Notes: generated by a model from the letters alone, not told the origin. A stretch of DNA of 64,000 nt from DATFFO01 sp963744905 (GCA_963744905.1 CAVUUV010000007.1:334304-398303), one strand, 5' to 3'; positions 16,338 to 24,520 are shown, numbered from the stretch's first letter. Numbers and translations: made by a program.

Positions 16338-16344
16338 CGGTGTG

Positions 16345-16380
16345 ATCCTCGTGCCGGGTCGTCTGGCCCGGCACGAGGAT
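16345..16380 (+). promoter_or_regulatory. Intercistronic hairpin between ehuB and ehuC
   Basis: ATCCTCGTGCCGGG at 16345-16358 pairs perfectly over 14 bp with CCCGGCACGAGGAT at 16367-16380 around an 8-base loop, and no T run follows. Such hairpins after binding-protein genes usually stabilise the upstream mRNA or partly terminate transcription, lowering permease expression. Confidence 0.65.
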
Positions 16381-16391
16381 GCCTCTCGCGC

Positions 16392-17075
16392 ATGCAAGAC
16401 CTCTTCCTGACTTCCAAGGCCTATACCCGACTGTGGGAGGGCACCCTCGTCACCCTCGAGGTGTTCATCCTGGCCGTGGCCCTGGGGACGGTGCTGTCCT
16501 TGATATTCGGGGTGGGGAGGCTCTCGTCGCGCAGGTGGGTGCGCGCTCTGTCCTCGGTCTACGTCGAGTTCGCCCGGGGCATCTCCGCCATCATCCTGTT
16601 GACCTGGGTGTTCTATGCCCTGCCCCAGTTGTTGGGGATCCGGCTCTCGCCTCTCATCGCCGGCGTCATCGCCCTGGGGGCCAACATGGGCGCTTACGGA
16701 GCCGAGGTGGTGAGAGGAGGGATCCAGGCAGTTCCGCAAGGGCAGAGTGAGGCCACCATTGCCCTCAACATGACGGACAGTCAGCGTCTGCGCCATGTGA
16801 TCCTGCCCCAGGCCATACCCGTCATTCTCCCGCCCTTCGGCAACCTGATGATCGAGATCCTCAAGGGCACCGCCCTGGTGGCGTTGATAACCCTGTCCGA
16901 TCTCAACTTCGAGATGGACAAGCTGCGCACCAACCGGGTGGTTATCGGCGGAGCCAGCACCCCGGTGCTGTTCCTCAATGGTCTCATCATCTATTTCGTC
17001 CTCGCCCAGGTGATCTCGACGATCTTCGGGATCATGGAGCGCCGGGTGCTCAAGTCTTTCGGGGGAGCCCGATGA
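16392..17075 (+). CDS. ehuC: EhuC, ectoine/hydroxyectoine ABC transporter permease
   Basis: A 227-residue polar amino-acid-type (HisM-like) permease with about five membrane helices. The EAA loop, which contacts the ATPase, is seen as SEATIALNMTDSQRLRHVILPQA around residue 115-140. It has an ATGA overlap with ehuD. Together with EhuD it would form the heterodimeric channel for ectoine uptake. Confidence 0.9.
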   Translation: MQDLFLTSKAYTRLWEGTLVTLEVFILAVALGTVLSLIFGVGRLSSRRWVRALSSVYVEFARGISAIILLTWVFYALPQLLGIRLSPLIAGVIALGANMGAYGAEVVRGGIQAVPQGQSEATIALNMTDSQRLRHVILPQAIPVILPPFGNLMIEILKGTALVALITLSDLNFEMDKLRTNRVVIGGASTPVLFLNGLIIYFVLAQVISTIFGIMERRVLKSFGGAR

Positions 17076-17728
17076 ACTTCGACTGGGGATTCGCCTTTTC
17101 GATCCTCGGGGATCTGGCCCGGGGAATGTTGATCACCGTTCGGGCCACGATCCTGGGCATGATCGTCGCCCTGATCCTGGGGCTCATCTTCGCCCTGGGT
17201 CGGCGGGCGGCGACCCGGTGGATCGCCTGGCCCACCCGGGCCGTCATCGAGTTCGTGCGCAGTACGCCTCTGCTGGTGCAGTTGTTCTTCATCTTCTTCG
17301 CCCTGCCCGACTGGGGCATCGTTCTCTCCGGAACGGTCACCCTGGTGGTGGGACTCGGGGTCCACTACGGCACCTATTGCTCCGAGGCCTATCGGGCCGG
17401 GATCGAAGCGGTCCCCACCGGCCAATGGGAAGCCGCCACTGCCCTCAACCTGGGCGCGGTCACGACCTGGCGGTCGGTGATACTCCCTCAGGCCATACCC
17501 ACCTCGATTCCCGCCCTGGGCAACTACTTCGTGGCCATGTTCAAGGACGCCCCCCTGGGATCGACCGTGACCGTGGTCGGCATACTCGCGACGGCCAACG
17601 CCATCTCGTCTAGGACCTTTCAACCCATGGAGACTTACACCATGGCCGGGGTGCTGTTCCTGGTGGTGAGCGTCCCCGCCGCCCTGTTCGTCCGAAGGCT
17701 GGAGAGGAGATATGGATACCAGCGCTAG
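17072..17728 (+). CDS. ehuD: EhuD, ectoine/hydroxyectoine ABC transporter permease
   Basis: A 218-residue second permease of the same family with about five helices. The EAA loop reads WEAATALNLGAVTTWRSVILP. The stretch FVRSTPLLVQLFFIFFALP is characteristic of HisQ/HisM-type permeases. Its end overlaps the ehuA start by 17 bases, so the transporter genes are translationally coupled. Confidence 0.9.
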   Translation: MNFDWGFAFSILGDLARGMLITVRATILGMIVALILGLIFALGRRAATRWIAWPTRAVIEFVRSTPLLVQLFFIFFALPDWGIVLSGTVTLVVGLGVHYGTYCSEAYRAGIEAVPTGQWEAATALNLGAVTTWRSVILPQAIPTSIPALGNYFVAMFKDAPLGSTVTVVGILATANAISSRTFQPMETYTMAGVLFLVVSVPAALFVRRLERRYGYQR

Positions 17729-18500
17729 CAACCAGCCCATGGTCCGGATGCGGGACGTCACGCTCGCCTTCGGCGACCACGTGGTTCTCAGAGGGCTCAA
17801 CCTGGACGTGGGGGCAGGGGAGAAGGTGGTCATCATCGGCCCCTCCGGGTCCGGCAAGACCACCATCCTGCGCACGATCATGACCCTCAACCGCCCCCAA
17901 TCGGGCACCATCGAGATCGACGGGCGCCATCTCTATCACGAGGAGCGAGACGGCGAACTGGCTCCGGCCTCGGAGAAGCACATCCGCTCCGTTAGGGCCG
18001 AGATCTCGATGGTGTTCCAGCACTTCAACCTGTTTCCCCACAAGACGGCACTGGAGAACGTGACCCTGGCCCCGATCAAGGTGCTGGGCAAGAGCAGGGC
18101 AGAGGCCGAGGAAGACGGAATGCGGCTACTCAGCGAGGTAGGACTGGCCGACAAGTCGAATGCCCGGCCCATCCAGCTGTCCGGGGGTCAGAAGCAGCGC
18201 GTCGCCATCGCCCGATCGCTGGCCATGAATCCCAAGGTGATGCTGTTCGACGAAGTCACCTCGGCTCTGGACCCCGAATTGGTTGGAGACGTGCTCAACG
18301 TCCTGCGCAAGCTGGCCGAGCGGGGCGACATGACGATGATGCTGGTCACCCACGAGATGGGATTCGCCTCCGAGATGGCCGATCGGGTGCTCATGTTCGA
18401 CGACGGGCGGATCCTGGAGCAAGGGCCTCCATCGCAGATCTTCAAGAACCCCCAGGAGGAGCGGACCCAGCGCTTCCTTCGTGCCGTGTTGTCTCACTGA
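17712..18500 (+). CDS. ehuA: EhuA, ectoine/hydroxyectoine ABC transporter ATPase
   Basis: A 262-residue ABC ATPase of the polar amino-acid class. The Walker A motif is GPSGSGKTT (about residue 42), the Q-loop is MVFQHFNLFPHKT, the signature is LSGGQKQR and the Walker B is VMLFDEVTSALDPE, followed by the switch histidine in VTHEMGF. The start ATG follows GGAGAGGAGAT. It energises import through EhuC/EhuD. The doeA ATG lies one base after its stop. Confidence 0.93.
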   Translation: MDTSASNQPMVRMRDVTLAFGDHVVLRGLNLDVGAGEKVVIIGPSGSGKTTILRTIMTLNRPQSGTIEIDGRHLYHEERDGELAPASEKHIRSVRAEISMVFQHFNLFPHKTALENVTLAPIKVLGKSRAEAEEDGMRLLSEVGLADKSNARPIQLSGGQKQRVAIARSLAMNPKVMLFDEVTSALDPELVGDVLNVLRKLAERGDMTMMLVTHEMGFASEMADRVLMFDDGRILEQGPPSQIFKNPQEERTQRFLRAVLSH

Positions 18501-18501
18501 G

Positions 18502-19680
18502 ATGCCCGATGTCGAGCTCGACTTCGGCCGGCAGGAGTACGCCGACCGGCTGAGAAAGACCCGGGTCGCCATGGAGGCAAAGGGCATCGATACCCTGGTC
18601 CTCTCCGACCCCTCCAACATGGCCTGGTTGACGGGCTACGACGGCTGGTCGTTCTACGTCCACCAGGCCGTGGTGGTCACCCTCGACGACGAGCCCCGGT
18701 GGTGGGGCCGCACCCAGGATGCGGCCGGAGCGATGCTCACCGTATATATGGAGCCCGACCACATTCACGGCTACCCGGACCACTACGTCCAGTCCACCGA
18801 ACGGCATCCGATGGAGCTGCTGGCCGGGCTGTTGGCAGAGTTGGGCGCCGGTTCGGTGGGCGTGGAGATGGACAACTACTACTTCTCCGCCGCCGCCTGG
18901 GAGACCTTGCGGAGCCACCTGCCGGCTGCGGAGTGGGTCGACGCCACCGGGCTGGTCAACTGGCAGCGCATGGTCAAGTCGCCCCGGGAGCTGGAATACA
19001 TGCGCCGCGCCGCCCGCATCGTGGAGGCCATGCACACCCGTATCGCCGAGGTGGTCGAGCCCGGGATGAGGAAGAACGACCTGGTGGCCGAGATCATGGC
19101 GACCGGGATCAGAGGCGCCAACGGGCACGGCGGCGACTACCCGGCCATCGTCCCCCTGGTGCCGACCGGAGCCGAGGCGGCCGCCGCTCACCTCACCTGG
19201 GACGACTCCCCCCTGGAGAAGGGGTTTGGCACCTTCTTCGAGATAGCCGGATGCCATCGCCGCTACCACGCCCCGCTGTGTCGCACGGTCTTCTTGGGGG
19301 ATCCGCCCGATTACATGCTTAAAGCCGAGGAGGCGCTGCTGGCCGGCCTGGAGGCAGGCCTGGATGCCGCCCGGGCCGGAAACACCGCCGGGGATGTGGC
19401 CGATGCACTCCACGCCGAGCTGAAAAGGGCGGGAATCGAACGCGATGCACGGTGTGGATATCCGATCGGCCTGTCCTATCCCCCCGATTGGGGGGAGCGC
19501 ACCGCCAGTTTCAGGTCTTCGGATCACACGGTGCTCGAGCCCAATATGACCTTTCATTTCATGCCCGGGCTGTGGATGGACGGCTGGGGGTTGGAGATCA
19601 CCGAGAGCATTCGCATCACCGACAACGGGCGGGCCGAGACTCTCACTTCGTATCCGAGGCCGATGCTGGTGAAGGCCTGA
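18502..19680 (+). CDS. doeA: Ectoine hydrolase DoeA (EutD)
   Basis: A 392-residue M24 (creatinase/Xaa-Pro peptidase fold) hydrolase. An N-terminal creatinase-like domain (about 5-160) is followed by the pita-bread domain. Stretches such as SNMAWLTGYDGWSFYVHQ, YHAPLCRTVFLG and GYPIGLSYPPDWGERT are the hallmarks of DoeA/EutD, which opens the ectoine ring to N-acetyl-2,4-diaminobutyrate. The position directly after ehuA confirms the role. The ATG at 18502 is preferred over an ATG-less upstream reading inside ehuA. Confidence 0.93.
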   Translation: MPDVELDFGRQEYADRLRKTRVAMEAKGIDTLVLSDPSNMAWLTGYDGWSFYVHQAVVVTLDDEPRWWGRTQDAAGAMLTVYMEPDHIHGYPDHYVQSTERHPMELLAGLLAELGAGSVGVEMDNYYFSAAAWETLRSHLPAAEWVDATGLVNWQRMVKSPRELEYMRRAARIVEAMHTRIAEVVEPGMRKNDLVAEIMATGIRGANGHGGDYPAIVPLVPTGAEAAAAHLTWDDSPLEKGFGTFFEIAGCHRRYHAPLCRTVFLGDPPDYMLKAEEALLAGLEAGLDAARAGNTAGDVADALHAELKRAGIERDARCGYPIGLSYPPDWGERTASFRSSDHTVLEPNMTFHFMPGLWMDGWGLEITESIRITDNGRAETLTSYPRPMLVKA

Positions 19681-19683
19681 CCC

Positions 19684-20832
19684 GTGCTGGACCGCACGGT
19701 CGAGATCCTGGGCCGGCTGGTCTCGTTCCCGACCATCTCCAGCGACGGCAACCTGGATCTGGTCGACTACGTCACCGATCTCCTCGGTGATTCCGGTGCC
19801 CGCCTGTCGATCACAGGGGACCCGGGCGGAACCAAAGCGAACGTGTTCGCCTCACTCGGGCCCGAGGTGGATGGGGGACTGGTTCTCTCCGGGCACACCG
19901 ACGTGGTACCGGTGGAGGGCCAGGGCTGGACCCGGGATCCATTTCGTCTGGCGATCGAGGACGGTCGGGCGTGGGGGCGCGGCACGACGGACATGAAGGG
20001 CTTCATCGCTTGCGTGCTGGCCATGGTTCCGGTCATCGGCTCCTGGGACCTGGCCCGTCCCGTGCACGTTGCCCTGACCTATGACGAGGAGGTGGGATGC
20101 CACGGTGCCAAGGTGATGCTGGCCGATCTGGCCCGGAGCGGGCTGCAACCGGCCATCGCCGTGGTAGGTGAGCCCACCGATCAGATGATCGTGATCGCCC
20201 ACAAGGGTTGCTACGAGTACACCACCGAGATCCGTGGCGTGGAGCGTCACGCCTCCATCTCGGCGGCGGGGGCGGGAGCCATCCACGCCGCGGCACGTTT
20301 CGTGGGGATGCTGGACCGCCTGGCCGACGAGATGGAGGATCGCGCTCCGGCCGACAGCCCGTTCGATCCCCCGGGCACGACCTTCAACGTCGGAACCATC
20401 TCGGGCGGGGTGGCGCGCAACATCACGGCGGCGGGTGCGACGTTCGAATGGGAGATGCGCCCCATCGACAACAGTGACCGCGACCACGCTCTGGAGACCG
20501 TGGAGCGCTTCGTCCAGGAGGAGTTGCTTCCCTCGATGCGGGCTGAGTACCCGGACGCCTCGCTGACGACCACGACGGTGGGAGCGGTGGGGGGATTCGA
20601 GCGGGACGCCGATGGCCCCGGGGTGGCCCTGGCACGCCGCATGGCGCCGGGCGCTGAACTGGGCGTGGTCTCGTTCGGGACCGAAGCCGGTCTGTACCAG
20701 GAGCTGGGCATCTCCACGGTCGTGTTCGGCCCGGGGAGCATCGATCAGGCCCACAAGGCGGACGAGTTCATCGAACTTTCCCAGCTCGAGAGGTGCCTGG
20801 ACTCGATCGCCCGGCTCGAAGGCGAGCTCTGA
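19684..20832 (+). CDS. M20 (ArgE-type) deacetylase, probably acting on N-acetyl-2,4-diaminobutyrate
   Basis: A 382-residue zinc-dependent M20 peptidase-family deacetylase like acetylornithine deacetylase. Metal and catalytic residues are visible: SGHTDVVP, WGRGTTDMKG (Asp ligand), the general-base pair in TYDEEVG, VGEPTDQ and the final GPGSIDQAHKADEF histidine. It begins three bases after doeA. Canonical ectoine clusters instead carry DoeB/EutE, from the unrelated aspartoacylase/succinylglutamate desuccinylase family, so this would be a non-homologous replacement. N-acetyl-DABA and N-acetylornithine differ by one methylene, which makes the swap plausible. Assignment of substrate rests on position. 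Confidence 0.85.
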   Translation: MLDRTVEILGRLVSFPTISSDGNLDLVDYVTDLLGDSGARLSITGDPGGTKANVFASLGPEVDGGLVLSGHTDVVPVEGQGWTRDPFRLAIEDGRAWGRGTTDMKGFIACVLAMVPVIGSWDLARPVHVALTYDEEVGCHGAKVMLADLARSGLQPAIAVVGEPTDQMIVIAHKGCYEYTTEIRGVERHASISAAGAGAIHAAARFVGMLDRLADEMEDRAPADSPFDPPGTTFNVGTISGGVARNITAAGATFEWEMRPIDNSDRDHALETVERFVQEELLPSMRAEYPDASLTTTTVGAVGGFERDADGPGVALARRMAPGAELGVVSFGTEAGLYQELGISTVVFGPGSIDQAHKADEFIELSQLERCLDSIARLEGEL

Positions 20833-20868
20833 GGTCGGCCCTGTCTGGGGTGGCTGCCAGTCCGGCTT

Positions 20869-20874
20869 TAGAGT
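20869..20874 (+). promoter_or_regulatory. -10 box (TAGAGT), leaderless yceH-like promoter
   Basis: TAGAGT ends seven bases before the ATG of the YceH-like gene, with no ribosome binding site between. It also supports ATG 20882 as the start rather than any upstream codon inside the M20 gene. Confidence 0.5.
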
Positions 20875-20881
20875 CGCGGTC

Positions 20882-21538
20882 ATGACGATGACGCCGGGCG
20901 AGCAGTCACCGCGCCTTCAACTGGACGGGGTCGAGGCGCGGGTGCTGGGTGTGCTGGTGGAGAAGCAGATGACGACACCCGACGTCTACCCCCTCACCCT
21001 CTCCTCACTGGTGGCGGGGTGCAACCAGTCGACCAACCGCGATCCGGTCATGGATCTCACCGAGCAGGAGGTGGAGGCGGCCACGGTCCGCCTCCACGAC
21101 GCCGGTCTGGCCACGCCGGTTCGTCGCCAGGGTGATCGGGTCACCAAGTACCGCCACAAACTGGGCGAGGCCCTGGAGATCGCCGAGCCTGCCCAGGCCG
21201 TATTGGCCGTGCTGTTGCTGCGCGGGCCCCAGACGCCTGGTGAGCTGCGGTCGAGGACCGGTCGGTACGTGTCGCTTACCTCGGCAGACCAGGTGGAGGT
21301 GGTGGTGGACGGTCTCGAGGAGGCGGGCCTGGCCCGGCGTCAGCCCCGCCTTCCCGGTCAGAGCCAACGCCGGGTGGAACAGGTGTTGTCTGAAGCGGCA
21401 GCTCTCGCCTCTCAGGAGCCAGCCGGGGCGAGTCGTTCAGCGGCCGGGCCGGGGCTGGTAGAGATCGAGGAACGCTTGACCGACCTGGAGCGGCGATTCC
21501 AGGAGCTTCTCGACCGGTTGGGTGAGACCGAGCTCTAG
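20882..21538 (+). CDS. YceH family protein (DUF480, winged helix)
   Basis: A 218-residue member of the UPF0502/YceH family. The N-terminal motif DGVEARVLGVLVEKQMTTPDVYPLTLSSL and GCNQSTNRDPVMDL define the family, which folds as two winged-helix domains. Function is not established. The C-terminal 30 residues (IEERLTDLERRFQELLDRLG) form a likely coiled coil. It overlaps the convergent PfkB gene by four bases and has its own promoter, so it is probably unrelated to the ectoine genes. Confidence 0.9.
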   Translation: MTMTPGEQSPRLQLDGVEARVLGVLVEKQMTTPDVYPLTLSSLVAGCNQSTNRDPVMDLTEQEVEAATVRLHDAGLATPVRRQGDRVTKYRHKLGEALEIAEPAQAVLAVLLLRGPQTPGELRSRTGRYVSLTSADQVEVVVDGLEEAGLARRQPRLPGQSQRRVEQVLSEAAALASQEPAGASRSAAGPGLVEIEERLTDLERRFQELLDRLGETEL

Positions 21539-22506
21539 CCGAGCCCGCCAGCCAGGAATTCTCGGGCCCTCTCCACCCAGATGGGGTCGGCATCCTTCCA
21601 GCGGGACGGGTGGAGGAGCGTGGCGAGATCGGCCGCGACTACGTCCGTTGCCCCTGAACCGCAATGCCGGGTTACGGAGGCCCCGAGGGTCCCGGCCACC
21701 ACGGCCGAAGGCCCGGGCTCGAGCCCAGCTAGGTGGGCGGCGATCAGGCCGGCCACGAATGCGTCGCCTGCTCCGGTCGTGTCCACCACCTCCACGTCGG
21801 GTGGAGTGAGGCTCAGGTCGACGGCGGCCGACAGGATCCTGAACCGGTCCGCTCCGGCTGTGATGGCCACCTGGGAGACGCCCGCCTGCAGCAGATCCAC
21901 CGCGCCGATGCCGGCCACCTCCCTGAGGGTCCCAGCCCCCACAGACAGGATCGTGGTGCCGTCCAGGTGGGAGAAGAGTTCCTTCCCGATGCGATGCCCC
22001 ACTCCCGAGGGGATATCGATCGATGCCGGGATCCCCCGGTCGGCGGCGGCGGAGAGGGCAGATCGCGCTGCTCCCCGCTGGGGCTCCTCCAACAGGGCAT
22101 AGCCCGACACATGAAGCCAACGAGCCTCTCCTTCCCAGTTCGGGTCGGCTTCGTAGGCGGCGTTGGCACCCCGCACCCCGACCATGGTCCGCTCCCCGTG
22201 CTCGTCAACCAGCACCATGTTCAACCCGGTGGGAAGTGCGGGGTCGCGCTGCACGCAATCGATGCCTACCCCGGCACCGGTCAGATCCCTCAGTGCTCTG
22301 TCTGCGAACTCGTCCGCACCCACCCGGGCCAGCATCCGGGTCGCCAACCCGAGCCGGGCCAGGGTTACGGCGGTGTTGGTGGCCGAGCCGCCCAGGCGGG
22401 TTTGGCGGCCGCGGGCGAACGCCTCCTCGCCGGGCGACGGGTAGCGGTCGATCTCCAGCACGAGGTCGATGTTGATGTCTCCTAGGGCGGCCACGGCTCG
22501 GGTCAT
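21535..22506 (-). CDS. PfkB family carbohydrate/nucleoside kinase
   Basis: A 323-residue ribokinase-fold kinase. The N-terminal signature GGSATNTAVTLARLG (about residue 40) and the C-terminal catalytic signature DTTGAGDAFVAGLIAAH (about residue 245, Asp base) are intact. The substrate is not evident. It diverges from the TrpF-like gene with only 38 bp between start codons, and each has its own -10 box, so a common pathway is possible. Confidence 0.9.
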   Translation of the reverse strand: MTRAVAALGDINIDLVLEIDRYPSPGEEAFARGRQTRLGGSATNTAVTLARLGLATRMLARVGADEFADRALRDLTGAGVGIDCVQRDPALPTGLNMVLVDEHGERTMVGVRGANAAYEADPNWEGEARWLHVSGYALLEEPQRGAARSALSAAADRGIPASIDIPSGVGHRIGKELFSHLDGTTILSVGAGTLREVAGIGAVDLLQAGVSQVAITAGADRFRILSAAVDLSLTPPDVEVVDTTGAGDAFVAGLIAAHLAGLEPGPSAVVAGTLGASVTRHCGSGATDVVAADLATLLHPSRWKDADPIWVERAREFLAGGLG

Positions 22507-22514
22507 GGACGGGG

Positions 22515-22520
22515 ACGCTA
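22515..22520 (-). promoter_or_regulatory. -10 box (TAGCGT), leaderless pfkB promoter
   Basis: On the minus strand TAGCGT ends eight bases before the PfkB ATG at 22506. It is half of a compact divergent promoter pair with 22532-22537. Confidence 0.45.
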
Positions 22521-22531
22521 ACCGACGCCTT

Positions 22532-22537
22532 TACCCT
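22532..22537 (+). promoter_or_regulatory. -10 box (TACCCT), leaderless promoter of the TrpF-like gene
   Basis: TACCCT ends seven bases before the GTG at 22545. The two -10 boxes of the divergent genes lie only 11 bases apart, so the promoters must overlap. Confidence 0.45.
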
Positions 22538-22544
22538 GCCGGGG

Positions 22545-23222
22545 GTGATCGTCCAGATATACACCGCCCAGTCGGTCGAGGAGGCGCTGGTCCTGGCGGA
22601 GGCGGGAGTGGATCACGTCGGGATCACGGTCTCGGACCGGGGGCTGCCGGGGGAGATCGAGCTCGATATGGGGCGGGAGATCGTAGAGGCTTTGCGGGGC
22701 CGGGCCACGAGCGTGGCCCTTACGGTCGACACGGATCTGATTGCGGTGGAGATGTTCGCGGCGGCGGTCCATCCCGACATCCTCCACCTGTGCGGGAGCA
22801 CGGTTGCCTTCCCCCCGGCGGCGGTGGCCGACCTGAGGGCCTGGATGCAACGACGACGGTTGGGCATTGAGCTCATGCAGGCCATACCCGTGACGGGTGA
22901 GGAGGCGGTGGCGGAGGCGCGCCGGTTCGCTCGCCACGTCGACTGGCTGATCCTCGACTCGATGGGCCAGGTGGAAGGCATCGGTGCGGCCGGGACGGTG
23001 CACGACTGGCGGATCAGCCGGGAGATAGTGGTGGACTTGGAAGTACCCGTCATCCTGGCCGGCGGTCTGGGCCCGGACAACGTCGCCGAGGCGATACGGG
23101 TGGTCAGGCCGGCCGGGGTGGATTCCCTGACCAGTACCAACCGGGCGGTCGCCGGGGGAGGCTTCCGCAAGGACCTGGACGCGGTGACCCGATTCGTGGC
23201 GGTGGCGCGCTCTGCCGGTTGA
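22545..23222 (+). CDS. TrpF-like (phosphoribosylanthranilate isomerase-family) protein lacking the catalytic cysteine
   Basis: A 225-residue TIM-barrel protein. The C-terminal half looks like TrpF: PVILAGGLGPDNVAEAIRVVRPAGVDSLTSTN corresponds to the phosphate-binding loops, and WLILDSMG keeps the Asp of strand 5. The N-terminal strand, however, reads VQIYTAQS where TrpF has the KICG motif with the general-base cysteine, and the usual DVSSGVE is altered to DSLTSTN. It is therefore unlikely to be a normal tryptophan enzyme. Its neighbour is a sugar kinase, so a sugar-phosphate role is possible. GTG start behind a -10 box. Confidence 0.75.
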   Translation: MIVQIYTAQSVEEALVLAEAGVDHVGITVSDRGLPGEIELDMGREIVEALRGRATSVALTVDTDLIAVEMFAAAVHPDILHLCGSTVAFPPAAVADLRAWMQRRRLGIELMQAIPVTGEEAVAEARRFARHVDWLILDSMGQVEGIGAAGTVHDWRISREIVVDLEVPVILAGGLGPDNVAEAIRVVRPAGVDSLTSTNRAVAGGGFRKDLDAVTRFVAVARSAG

Positions 23223-23236
23223 GACCGGCGCTGGGA

Positions 23237-23392
23237 CTACTCGCCGCCTCGGATCAAGAACAGGACACAACCGACGCCGAAGACGATGCTGGCGATGACG
23301 AGGACAAGGTCGCCGTCTCTGATGCCGGTCACCAGGAAGAGCCCGGCGCTGGCCAGGAACAATGCCCAACCCAAGCGGTGACGACCCGGCAC
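23237..23392 (-). CDS. 51-residue two-helix membrane protein
   Basis: This short reading frame begins with the GTG directly after the transaldolase stop codon and ends at 23237. The protein has a short Arg-rich start (PGRHRLG), a hydrophobic helix (about 9-23), a charged turn RDGD, and a second helix (about 29-48). The even spacing of hydrophobic and charged residues and the exact junction with the upstream gene suggest it is real. No family is recognised. Confidence 0.5.
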   Translation of the reverse strand: MPGRHRLGWALFLASAGLFLVTGIRDGDLVLVIASIVFGVGCVLFLIRGGE

Positions 23393-24508
23393 TCAGGTCA
23401 GCTTCTGCCGCTCCTGATCCACGTCGTCGACCAGATCGTTCCAGGAGGCGCTGAACTTCTCGACCCCTTCCCGCTCCAGCACCTCCATGACGTCGTCGTA
23501 GTCGACGCCCACATCGGCCATGGCGCTGAGGATGGTTGCCGAATGCGCCATTTCCTCGGGCCCGAATGGATGGGGATCGGGGCCGTGGTCCTGGTAGGCG
23601 TCGATGGTGTCGAGGGGCATGGTGTTGACCGTGTGGGGCGCCACCAGCTCTTGCACGTAGAGGGTGTCGGGGTAGTCAGGGTTCTTGGTCGAGGTGGAAG
23701 CCCACAGGGGGCGCTGGATGCGGGCGCCTCGCTCCACCAGGGATTCCCAGCGCTGGCCCTGGAACGTGTCGAGGAAGGCCCGGTAGGCGAGGCGGGCGTT
23801 GGCGATAGCGGTCTTGCCTCGCAATGCCAGAGCGTCGGGCGTACCGATTCGTTCGAGACGGTTGTCCACCTCGGTGTCCATCCGCGACACGAAGAAGGAG
23901 GCGACCGAGGCCACCCGGGAGGCGTCGCCGCCCTGGTCGAGGTACGCCTCGATGCCCGACAGATAGGCATCCATGACCTGGCGGTATCGCTCCAGGGAGA
24001 AGATCAGCGTCACGTTGATCGAAATACCCTCTCCGATTAGGCGCTCGATGGCCGGCAGGCCCTCCTCGGTGGCGGGGATCTTGACCAACAGGTTGGGCCG
24101 GTCGATACGCTTCACCCACTCCCGGGCCTCGGCGATGCTGGGTTCGGTGTCGTGGGCCAGTGTCGGGTTGACCTCGACCGACACGAATCCGTCCCGGCCA
24201 TTGCTGGCGTCGTAGACCTTGCGCAACTCGTCGCAGGCTCGCTGAAGATCCGACCCCATCAGAGAGGCGATGATCTCGGTCGTTTCCGCCCCTCGCCCGG
24301 CCATCGCCTTCATCGGTTCGTCGTAATCGGAAGTGCCCACGATCGCCTTGGCGAAGATGGACGGATTCGAGGTCACTCCGGTGATCGAGTCCTCGACGAT
24401 GCGAAGGGCCAGTTCCTCTTCATCGAGCATCTTCTTGGAGATCTGGTCGGACCAGGGCGAGACCCCGGTCAGGTGCAGTTGGTGCAGGTTGGAGAGGGTC
24501 TTTGCCAT
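23393..24508 (-). CDS. tal: Transaldolase
   Basis: A 371-residue transaldolase of the pentose phosphate pathway, in the longer actinobacterial form. It shows the start LHQLHLTGVSPWSDQI, the SITGVTSNPSIFAKAI signature at about residue 45, NLLVKIPATEEGLPAI with the Schiff-base lysine, and ASTSTKNPDYPDTLYV near the end. It has its own -10 box and diverges from dinB. Confidence 0.95.
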   Translation of the reverse strand: MAKTLSNLHQLHLTGVSPWSDQISKKMLDEEELALRIVEDSITGVTSNPSIFAKAIVGTSDYDEPMKAMAGRGAETTEIIASLMGSDLQRACDELRKVYDASNGRDGFVSVEVNPTLAHDTEPSIAEAREWVKRIDRPNLLVKIPATEEGLPAIERLIGEGISINVTLIFSLERYRQVMDAYLSGIEAYLDQGGDASRVASVASFFVSRMDTEVDNRLERIGTPDALALRGKTAIANARLAYRAFLDTFQGQRWESLVERGARIQRPLWASTSTKNPDYPDTLYVQELVAPHTVNTMPLDTIDAYQDHGPDPHPFGPEEMAHSATILSAMADVGVDYDDVMEVLEREGVEKFSASWNDLVDDVDQERQKLT

Positions 24509-24514
24509 GGTCCA

Positions 24515-24520
24515 ACCATA
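24515..24520 (-). promoter_or_regulatory. -10 box (TATGGT), leaderless tal promoter
   Basis: On the minus strand TATGGT ends six bases before the transaldolase ATG at 24508 and no Shine-Dalgarno sequence is present. Confidence 0.5.

Noticed and set aside
22545..23222. Calling the gene trpF
   Set aside because: The catalytic cysteine strand is missing and the gene is not with other trp genes, so a normal phosphoribosylanthranilate isomerase role is doubtful.
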